Below, in pieces: positions 1 through 4,946 of a stretch of DNA of 5,140 nt. The translations under genes and the position numbers were made by a program. How positions within the stretch are numbered: position 1 is the first letter of the stretch; every line of letters begins with the position of its first letter. The notes beneath the pieces are model-generated. The model made no database searches. It was not told the origin of the DNA and worked only from the letters and a program-made list of their open reading frames with translations. The DNA comes from an uncultured Bacteroidales bacterium (lineage in GTDB: Bacteria > Bacteroidota > Bacteroidia > Bacteroidales > P3), in the NCBI GenBank assembly GCA_905236405.1, contig CAJOQB010000238.1:1-5140 (forward strand). The letters are read 5' to 3'.

Positions 1-405
1 AACAGAAAACAGTCGCAACCGCGGACGACTGACAACAAAAAACAGTCGATAGTTATTAACCCGTCAACCGAAATCAGTCGCAAGTCATAAAAATGACAAC
101 CTAAATCAGAAAAAGACACAGTACCATATAGTTCCAGGCGGTGGAACTGGTTGTTCCAGGCAGGTGGAACTGGTTGTTCCAAGCGGGTGGAACTGGTTGT
201 TCCAAGCAGCTGAGACAATGTGTCTCACGTGGCTGAAACAATGCGATACACCTATATGCTTGTGCATCAGCAGCGTGCCTCAACAGTTTAGATTGCCGCT
301 TCTGTGTCTTGCGACTGGATTCTGTTTTCACCACCAACAGTTGCGACTGAATTGGATTGACACTGGCAGAGGCTACACGCAAGAGTTCGCGACAGTCGTC
401 GCAAC
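1..405. repeat. Cluster of CAGTCGCAA motifs, inverted across the array
   Basis: The word CAGTCGCAA occurs at 10-18 and 75-83, and its reverse complement TTGCGACTG at 309-317 and 341-349. The shorter CAGTCG core is also at 43-48 and 393-398, and inverted at 26-31. Direct copies left of the hairpin array start at 10, 43 and 75, and those to the right at 309 and 341, giving spacings of 33, 32 and 32 bp. Bases 1-18 match the reverse complement of 309-326 at 16 of 18 positions. Seven copies of one hexamer in about 400 bp is far above the chance expectation of about 0.2. The repeats may be binding sites spaced about three helical turns apart, or ends of a small element. Confidence 0.6.
131..250. 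repeat. Tandem hairpin array, 23-bp period
   Basis: Identical 17-base inverted repeats TGGAACTGGTTGTTCCA lie at 142-158, 165-181 and 188-204, so starts are exactly 23 bp apart. The fourth in register, TGAGACAATGTGTCTCA (211-227), has changed both arms and pairs perfectly over 7 bp around a 3-base loop. The fifth, at 234-250 (TGAAACAATGCGATACA), has mostly decayed. A lone left-hand arm GTTCCA is at 131-136. The 5- to 6-base spacers between cores are G-rich (ggcgg, ggcagg, agcggg, agcagc, cgtggc). Because arms also pair across the spacers, alternative hairpins (for example 131-147) are possible. The function is unknown: mRNA-leader structure, protein-binding array and repetitive-element relic all remain open. 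Confidence 0.85.
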
Positions 406-503
406 TTTTCTTCCTTTGCATTCGACTTAAGATGTCCGCCTGCGACAAGAGAAAAACAAAAATTGCGTATTTGATACACAATATTATCACAAGGCAAAGC
501 GTT

Positions 504-818
504 ATGTATTCAAAAGTTATTCCAATGCCAGAAGCATATACAGACAACATACGCAATTATTTCGCCACTTTGCCCATAGAAAAAGCTTGGGTGTATGGCT
601 CTTTTGCCCGAGGTGAGGAACGACCGGACAGCGATATAGACATCATGGTGCGGTATTCTCCCGAAGGAGTATCATTGCTCAAGCATGCTCATATTATGAA
701 CACATTATCCGACTTGCTTGGTCGCGAGGTTGACCTTGTTGAGGAAGACTGCTTGCTTCCTTTCGCTGTCAAATCGGCTAATGATGAAAAAATCTTGGTT
801 TATGAGAGAAATAGTTAA
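504..818 (+). CDS. mntA: MntA-type antitoxin, minimal nucleotidyltransferase
   Basis: This 104-residue protein belongs to the MNT nucleotidyltransferase family (DNA polymerase beta superfamily). In type VII toxin-antitoxin systems MntA uses ATP to attach AMP units to a tyrosine of the HepT toxin and so inactivates it. The family signature GSX10DXD is complete: G32-S33, then D44-I-D46 within GSFARGEERPDSDID. A third acidic residue sits in the strand EVDLVEE (D77). The end, LLPFAVKSANDEKILVYER, is typical of the family. I chose ATG 504 because it gives the usual family length. In-frame ATGs at 357 and 432 add a basic tail encoded by the repeat region, and ATG 525 would also leave the domain intact. 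There is no clear Shine-Dalgarno. The 3' end overlaps hepT by 17 nt, indicating one mRNA. Confidence 0.9.
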   Translation: MYSKVIPMPEAYTDNIRNYFATLPIEKAWVYGSFARGEERPDSDIDIMVRYSPEGVSLLKHAHIMNTLSDLLGREVDLVEEDCLLPFAVKSANDEKILVYERNS

Positions 819-1146
819 GGATAAAGGTCGACTGGAGCATATACTCGTAGCCATCGAAAGAATAGAACGTTTCTCGGCTGGCAAGACTTTTGACAGTTTG
901 CGTGATGACGAGTTAACATATTTTGCTTTGGTCAAGTGTATTGAGATTATTGGTGAGGCATCCTATATGCTCACCAATGAGTTTCGCGAGACCCATCCGC
1001 AGACAGAGTGGCGCGATATCATTGCCATGCGACATGTTCTTGTGCATGGCTACTATCAAGTAAGTGTAAAACAGATTTGGAAGGTTGTTAACGAAGATAT
1101 TCCTCCATTAAAAAAGCAAATACAAGGATATTTGTCGGAAGCCTAA
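802..1146 (+). CDS. hepT: HepT-type toxin, HEPN ribonuclease (DUF86)
   Basis: This 114-residue all-helical protein of the HepT/DUF86 HEPN family is the predicted RNase toxin of the module. Studied HepT proteins cleave RNA; one trims the 3' ends of tRNAs. The catalytic and AMP-acceptor motif RX4HXY is intact as RHVLVHGY, with R77, H82 and Y84; Y84 is the residue MntA should modify. Other family marks are the start REIVKDKGRLEHIL (residues 2-15), KCIEIIGEAS (45-54) and W70-RDIIAMRH. The start at 802 matches the usual family N-terminus and overlaps mntA by 17 nt. ATGs at 781 and 784 would add MMKKSWF or part of it, and the open frame extends back to 718. Toxin follows antitoxin, the usual order for this pair. 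A terminator hairpin begins 14 bases after the stop. No truncation is visible. Confidence 0.9.
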   Translation: MREIVKDKGRLEHILVAIERIERFSAGKTFDSLRDDELTYFALVKCIEIIGEASYMLTNEFRETHPQTEWRDIIAMRHVLVHGYYQVSVKQIWKVVNEDIPPLKKQIQGYLSEA

Positions 1147-1160
1147 CAAATGGTTCACAA

Positions 1161-1192
1161 AAAGAGCATCTCCAAAAACAGGGATGCTCTTT
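1161..1192 (+). terminator. Terminator hairpin after hepT
   Basis: A perfect 10-bp stem pairs AAAGAGCATC (1161-1170) with GATGCTCTTT (1183-1192) around a 12-base loop. On the plus strand the tail after the stem is only TTTGTTCG-like, counting the stem's own T's. On the minus strand the stem ends in five T's, so it could work in both directions. It separates the toxin-antitoxin module from the sigma-factor operon. Confidence 0.8.
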
Positions 1193-1416
1193 GTTCGTAA
1201 TATACATTTCCCATTCCTTGAAAGCCACCAGCTTTTCTGATAAGTGAACAAGAGCGTCATGCTCAATATGATGTTTTAATCAATATATCGGTTTCTATGT
1301 TTATAAGTTGACTTAGAACATGTCCCAAATTGTTCATTCTACAACAAAAAAAACGCCCATAATGTGACAAATTGTGCCTTTAGGCGTTTAATAAGAGCAA
1401 AAGAACAAACAAAGCA
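1193..1416. promoter_or_regulatory. Intergenic leader of the sigma-factor operon
   Basis: No gene is visible in these 224 bases. The best match to the Bacteroidota -7 element TAnnTTTG is TATGTTTA at 1296-1303 (5 of 6 fixed bases). The -33 TTTG is only approximated by T-rich bases at 1273-1277, so this promoter is a guess; it would give a leader of roughly 100 nt. Just downstream lies an interrupted inverted repeat, GAACA (1316-1320) and TGTTC (1331-1335), which could be an operator. The word CAAATTGT occurs twice (1325-1332 and 1368-1375). The leader ends in the A-rich stretch 1391-1416 before the start codon, with no Shine-Dalgarno, as is usual in this phylum. Confidence 0.35.
1346..1389 (-). 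terminator. Minus-strand terminator-like hairpin in sigma leader
   Basis: AAACGCC (1351-1357) and GGCGTTT (1383-1389) form a 7-bp stem, 8 bp with one wobble pair, around a loop of about 25 bases. On the minus strand the stem runs straight into T's: eight consecutive A's on the plus strand at 1346-1353. That is the shape of an intrinsic terminator for transcription running leftward. On the plus strand the same hairpin would sit 27 bases before the sigma-factor ATG, where it could affect translation. No minus-strand gene is seen to its right that would need a terminator. Confidence 0.5.
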
Positions 1417-1887
1417 ATGGATGAGCATCATTTCATAAAACTAATTGAAAGCCATAAAGCGGCCATCAACCTCGTATGCCGTTCTTTTTGCTCTGTCGAC
1501 GAAGACAGAGAGGACTTGCGACAGGATATTCTGCTTAACCTATGGCGTGGGTGGAAAAAATATCGTCCCGATCATAAGTCCATTACATGGGTATACCGTG
1601 TGGCACTTAACACGGCCATCAGTTGGCAACGGTACAAGAAGAGACAACTTGAGACATTGCCGATTGATGGTTTCGACATGCCTGAAGATTCCGTTCCACA
1701 GGAGTTGTCGGTTCACTTGAAAGCGTTGATTTCTCAACTCTCCATCGAAGACCAACGCCTTATCAATTATTACCTTGACGGATTCGAGACAGGGGAAATA
1801 GGCAGCATTATGGGCATTAGCCAGACCAACGTCACAACGCGCATCGGTCGTATCAAAATGAAACTACGTAAAATCAAAGATATATGA
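1417..1887 (+). CDS. ECF-type RNA polymerase sigma factor
   Basis: This 156-residue protein is a two-domain extracytoplasmic-function sigma factor. It should recruit RNA polymerase to a small regulon, probably including its own operon. Region 2 spans about residues 10-78: DLRQDILLNLWRGWKKY (33-49) fits the core-binding helix, and ITWVYRVALNTAISWQRYKKR (residues 56-76) fits the -10 recognition helix. After a short linker, region 4 spans about 100-153 with the helix-turn-helix around 123-148 (TGEIGSIMGISQTNVTTRIGRIK). No region 1 or 3 is present, and the length is slightly short for ECF proteins (usually 160-200). The start at 1417 is preceded by an A-rich leader. The stop overlaps the next start as ATGA (1884-1887), pointing to coupled translation with the putative anti-sigma gene. 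The exact ECF subgroup cannot be told by eye. Confidence 0.88.
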   Translation: MDEHHFIKLIESHKAAINLVCRSFCSVDEDREDLRQDILLNLWRGWKKYRPDHKSITWVYRVALNTAISWQRYKKRQLETLPIDGFDMPEDSVPQELSVHLKALISQLSIEDQRLINYYLDGFETGEIGSIMGISQTNVTTRIGRIKMKLRKIKDI

Positions 1888-2186
1888 ATACAGACGAACT
1901 GATAGAAAAGATACATCAAAAAAACGCAGAGATGCGCCGAACAGAGCGCAGCACTGCTCAACGGCCCATTATGCGGCTTGCCTGGCACATCGCGGTGCCT
2001 GGCGCTGCAGCTGCCGCCATCCTACTTCTCGTCCTGTTGCCGCAAGGAAGGACTGATGTCGGCTCGTCCGGCAACATGAATTACGCTTCGGCTGGCATCT
2101 ATTGCAACAGCCAATGCAATCCCGACGATGTGCTGGCCTTGATAGATAATAATATCAACCATATTAGAACAATACAATCATTATGA
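1884..2186 (+). CDS. Small single-pass membrane protein, putative anti-sigma factor
   Basis: I do not recognise the family of this 100-residue protein. A charged cytoplasmic-type N-terminus (residues 1-32, MNTDELIEKIHQKNAEMRRT and on) is followed by one hydrophobic segment (about 33-53, with AAAAAILLLVLL). A short tail of some 45 residues should lie in the periplasm. The tail has two cysteines four apart (C74 and C78, in YCNSQCNPDD), which could form a disulfide, and ends in a predicted helix. Position and layout (directly after the sigma factor, ATGA overlap, basic-rich cytoplasmic segment, one membrane span) are those of anti-sigma factors. There is no recognisable zinc-binding ZAS or FecR domain, so this role is inferred from context. 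The stop again overlaps the next start as ATGA (2183-2186). Confidence 0.6.
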   Translation: MNTDELIEKIHQKNAEMRRTERSTAQRPIMRLAWHIAVPGAAAAAILLLVLLPQGRTDVGSSGNMNYASAGIYCNSQCNPDDVLALIDNNINHIRTIQSL

Positions 2187-2653
2187 AACGCATCATAGTC
2201 ATCATAGCCCTGCTGGCTATAAGCATTGTTGCCAACGCACAAACGGGCATATACAAGAAGTATGAGAAACGCCCCAACGTGCAGGCCTACTGCGTGGAGC
2301 GTTACCCACTGGGCGACGGCTACACGGCCTCCGTTACCATGCTGCAAACCGTTGACACAACCGTGTATAAGGCCCTGCGCAAGGAACTACAGGCCATGTC
2401 TTTTACCCCCAGGAAAGATGCTCTCGGCGTCTCGCTCGACATCATGAATCACACGTCGGAAACACCTAAAGAGAAAAAGAATACGAAATCCAAGAAGTCG
2501 ATAGAAATAAGTGTAGCCGACGGACTCCCTGGCGACAAAGGATTTTACATGTTCTTCTTCCCGTCCGACCGCATGATTGTTCTTGCCTTCCTTGTCAAAG
2601 ACACCAAGGAACAGATAGAGATAACCAGACGCATGCTGGACACCGAATTCTAA
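2183..2653 (+). CDS. Small secreted protein of unknown function
   Basis: This 156-residue protein begins with a clear type I signal peptide (MKRIIVIIALLAISIVANAQ, cleavage likely after A19), so the mature protein of about 137 residues should be periplasmic. No lipobox cysteine is present. The mature part starts with TGIYKKYEKRPNVQAYCVERYPLG and contains one lysine-rich, presumably exposed stretch (about residues 96-105, KEKKNTKSKK). A hydrophobic segment follows (FYMFFFPSDRMIVLAFLV, about 121-138). The overall pattern loosely recalls the DUF4252-type proteins found beside Bacteroidota sigma factors, but I cannot confirm this. It is translationally coupled to the gene before it by ATGA and lies 13 bp before the outer-membrane protein gene. 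Its place suggests a periplasmic partner of that barrel or of the putative anti-sigma factor. Confidence 0.7.
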   Translation: MKRIIVIIALLAISIVANAQTGIYKKYEKRPNVQAYCVERYPLGDGYTASVTMLQTVDTTVYKALRKELQAMSFTPRKDALGVSLDIMNHTSETPKEKKNTKSKKSIEISVADGLPGDKGFYMFFFPSDRMIVLAFLVKDTKEQIEITRRMLDTEF

Positions 2654-2666
2654 TACTTTAAACCCT

Positions 2667-4898
2667 ATGAAAAGACACTTGATGTTCGCGGTCGTGATAA
2701 TGACCGCAGGGGTGCTCTATGCCCAAACCACTGACAGCATCACACAGGCCAAAATAGACAGCATTGATGTCATGATAAAGGTGTTAACGCTGAAAGAAAT
2801 CAGCATCTCGACGCCGAAGCCTGTATACAGTATGACGGGTGAAGTGGTGAACTATAACGTTGAAAACGACGAGACGGTGCGCGACCTCACCGCTTGGGAC
2901 GCCATACGTAATGCACCGACGGTACAGGTGGACGAGGAGGGCAATCTTACAATGCGAGGCTCGGAACAGGTGGAGGTGTGGCTCAACGGCCGTCCCACAG
3001 GTATGAAAGGCGAGGTGCTCCGAGCTTTCTTCGAGAACATGCCCGCCGAAGCACTGTCCCGCATCGAGGTTATCAAGAATCCTTCAGCCAAATATATGGT
3101 GGAAGAGGGCAAGCATATCCTCAACATCGTCACTTCGACCAAGTTACGCACCAGCGAACTATGGCTGTTAGGTTTGAGCGGAAATACACGCCCCTACCTC
3201 TCGCCATGGGTGAGTTATGTTCGCAATAACGACCGACTGAAGTTCAACATACACATGGCTGGCAGCCATAGTTATGGGGAGAACTACTCGTACGGTGACG
3301 CAATCCTTACCGACGGTGCAGATACTACCAGCCACTACATCTACAGCACCACTATGGGAAGTGCCCGTTATTACGGCGATCTAATGTTCAACATCGATTA
3401 TAAAATAGACTCTGCCACAGACCTCCACATCACCAGTTTCAATCTGTTACAGGGCGACTATAACGATCATACCATCACCCACCGCGAACAGTGGTACTAC
3501 CGACCCGACTCATCGTATTATCGCTACCGCGACAGTTCCAACTCCCGTTTCGCTTTACTCAACGGTTCCTTGAGTTTCGACATCAAACACCGTTTCCGAA
3601 GTAAAGGGCAAAACTTGAAATTCAGCAGTGTATGGAATTATATGTTCAATGACTATAATTATTTGCAGCAACGCCTTGTCAGTTTTGCCGATGTCTCACC
3701 ATCAGCCATAATGATAGACAATTACGAACGGACCTTCGATAGAAACAGCAGCCGCAACAACATAGACCTATCGCTCAACTACAACCACCCTATTGGTAGC
3801 AATGACGCACTCACTTTCCGAATCAGCAGCCGCCCCTATGGCAACATCCACAACCGCCGCGACATCAGCTATCTCGACCCACTGTCGGGTCTCTATTCCC
3901 TCCCCGACACGTTGCGCAACGGCATCACCGACTACTACACACGGTCGCTCTCATCTTTGGTGTCGTGGCGACACGAATGGCCACGCACCACGTTGACTGT
4001 CGACCTCTATGCTAAACATTCGTGGCAGCATATTCAAAGCACTGGCCTCTTCCCTGACGACACACTCTTCCGTTTCTTTACTTTCGAGCCGTCGCTCAGC
4101 ATCACACACCGCACCAAGGAAATGCACTACTGGCGAATCCTGTTGTCACACAACGTGAATCTGCCCACCGGCGGCGAACTCACCACCTCGCGTACCTACA
4201 GCGATGACAGCTACAGCATCGGCAACCGCACCCTCCATAGCTCCTATACCGAGAAAGCTACCGTCAGCTGGAACAAGTACTTTCAAAAGATTGGCAATAT
4301 GGGCATCGAGACCTACGCCAACTACACCACGGGCGGCATCGAAAGTGTCACCGCATCCACTCCTTACGCCGATGAGTATCTGGGACGCATCATCACATAC
4401 TCCATGCCGATGAACATTGCTTCATCATACAAAGCGGGTGCCGATGCCAATTTCACCTACCGTCCTGCGGCATGGGCCAGCATTAGTCTCAACGCAAGCC
4501 TCTATCGTCAGGGTTATGCCATCGAGGGCAAACCAATGCAGGAACTAACCTCGTGGAACCTCTATTCCCGCCTGTGGACAAAAGTAGCCAAGTTGGTCAA
4601 CCTCGACGCCATTATCAGTTACGGAACACCTACCCTTGGCCTCTATACCCAAGAGCAGCGAGCCTTCAGTATAGGTTTTGGAGCCTCCGCAACGCTGCTC
4701 GACAGACGACTCTCGCTACGTGCCAGCATCAGCGACCTACTCAACAACAACCTTAGTATCACCACCGTCGCCGCTCCAACATACGCCGCAAACAGTACAA
4801 GCCATACCAGTTCTCGCTATCTCACCATCGGTCTCATCTGGCGCATCGGCAAACTCGATCTCGAATACCAAGCCCGTGGTGGGGCAGCCAGTCAATGA
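2667..4898 (+). CDS. Outer-membrane beta-barrel protein with TonB-type plug
   Basis: This 743-residue protein has a signal peptide (MKRHLMFAVVIMTAGVLYAQ, cleavage near A19) and a short linker. A plug domain follows at about residues 43-160, with RNAPTVQVDEEGNLTMRG (81-98), WLNGRP (105-110) and IEVIKNPSAKY (133-143). The rest is rich in alternating aromatic/polar strands with Tyr, Ser, Asn and Arg, as in a 22-strand barrel. This resembles the 'outer membrane beta-barrel family' of TonB-receptor-like proteins in Bacteroidota. Those usually carry an N-terminal carboxypeptidase-regulatory-like domain of about 90 residues, which is missing here. No STN signalling domain is present either. The end, YLTIGLIWRIGKLDLEYQAR, fits the family's last strand. 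The substrate is unknown. The stop codon lies inside a palindrome next to an IS30 transposase fragment, so the last few residues may not be original. Confidence 0.85.
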   Translation: MKRHLMFAVVIMTAGVLYAQTTDSITQAKIDSIDVMIKVLTLKEISISTPKPVYSMTGEVVNYNVENDETVRDLTAWDAIRNAPTVQVDEEGNLTMRGSEQVEVWLNGRPTGMKGEVLRAFFENMPAEALSRIEVIKNPSAKYMVEEGKHILNIVTSTKLRTSELWLLGLSGNTRPYLSPWVSYVRNNDRLKFNIHMAGSHSYGENYSYGDAILTDGADTTSHYIYSTTMGSARYYGDLMFNIDYKIDSATDLHITSFNLLQGDYNDHTITHREQWYYRPDSSYYRYRDSSNSRFALLNGSLSFDIKHRFRSKGQNLKFSSVWNYMFNDYNYLQQRLVSFADVSPSAIMIDNYERTFDRNSSRNNIDLSLNYNHPIGSNDALTFRISSRPYGNIHNRRDISYLDPLSGLYSLPDTLRNGITDYYTRSLSSLVSWRHEWPRTTLTVDLYAKHSWQHIQSTGLFPDDTLFRFFTFEPSLSITHRTKEMHYWRILLSHNVNLPTGGELTTSRTYSDDSYSIGNRTLHSSYTEKATVSWNKYFQKIGNMGIETYANYTTGGIESVTASTPYADEYLGRIITYSMPMNIASSYKAGADANFTYRPAAWASISLNASLYRQGYAIEGKPMQELTSWNLYSRLWTKVAKLVNLDAIISYGTPTLGLYTQEQRAFSIGFGASATLLDRRLSLRASISDLLNNNLSITTVAAPTYAANSTSHTSSRYLTIGLIWRIGKLDLEYQARGGAASQ

Positions 4899-4946
4899 GA
4901 GCAACTGATTAGGCGTCTTTTTTTTTGACGTTGCACTTGTAACTGG
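4888..4946. repeat. Imperfect palindrome spanning the barrel-gene stop codon
   Basis: The left arm 4888-4905 (CCAGTCAATGAGAGCAAC) and the right arm 4930-4946 (GTTGCACTTGTAACTGG) pair through GCAAC/GTTGC at the inside and CCAGT/ACTGG at the outside. Three further Watson-Crick pairs, two wobbles, two mismatches and one bulged C lie between. The 24-base loop contains nine T's (4918-4926) bounded by CGTC and GACG. The T run is inside the loop rather than after the stem, so this is not a standard terminator. Both arms have the GTTGC inner edge seen at IS30-family ends. It may be a pair of facing element ends, or a folded 3' end of the operon mRNA. Confidence 0.55.

Larger units (their letters stand above)
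1..503. other. Non-coding repeat-rich region upstream of mntA
   Basis: I see no convincing gene here. Open frames on both strands run through the tandem repeats, and their translations simply repeat short Trp/Pro/Gly-rich words. What stands out is a 23-bp-period hairpin array (131-250) and a cluster of CAGTCG or CGACTG words around it. A poor match to the Bacteroidota -7 element TAnnTTTG lies at 255-262 (TATGCTTG, 5 of 6 fixed bases), without a TTTG at the expected distance upstream. If it is used, mntA would have a leader of over 200 nt. No tRNA or rRNA is apparent. The region could be the regulatory leader of the toxin-antitoxin module, the 3' flank of an unseen gene to the left, or a decayed small mobile element. 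Confidence 0.6.

Noticed and set aside
131..250. CRISPR-like array
   Set aside because: The period is 23 bp with 5- to 6-base 'spacers', far too short and too similar to one another, and no cas gene is present.
164..430. Plus-strand open frame of 88 codons
   Set aside because: It starts inside the repeat array and its sequence is low in recognisable protein features; no start context or homologous motif.
357..503. Longer mntA starts (ATG 357 or 432)
   Set aside because: They add 24-49 residues not expected in the family and encoded by the motif-rich leader; ATG 504 gives the normal length.
101..556. Minus-strand open frame of 151 codons
   Set aside because: It runs through the tandem hairpin array, giving a repetitive Trp/Asn/Pro-rich translation, and overlaps the start of mntA. 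No domain is visible; it is a by-product of the repeats.
718..801. N-terminal extension of hepT
   Set aside because: This would overlap mntA by about 100 bases; the conserved family N-terminus begins at 802.
1252..1264. Small inverted repeat GAGC-N5-GCTC
   Set aside because: Four-base arms are expected by chance in a sequence of this length.
2852..3151. Minus-strand open frame of 99 codons inside the barrel gene
   Set aside because: It is antisense to the conserved plug domain and shows no features of its own.
4678..4908. Plus-strand open frame of 76 codons in the barrel-gene end
   Set aside because: It lies in another frame of the barrel gene and has a low-complexity Thr/Ser/Pro-rich translation.
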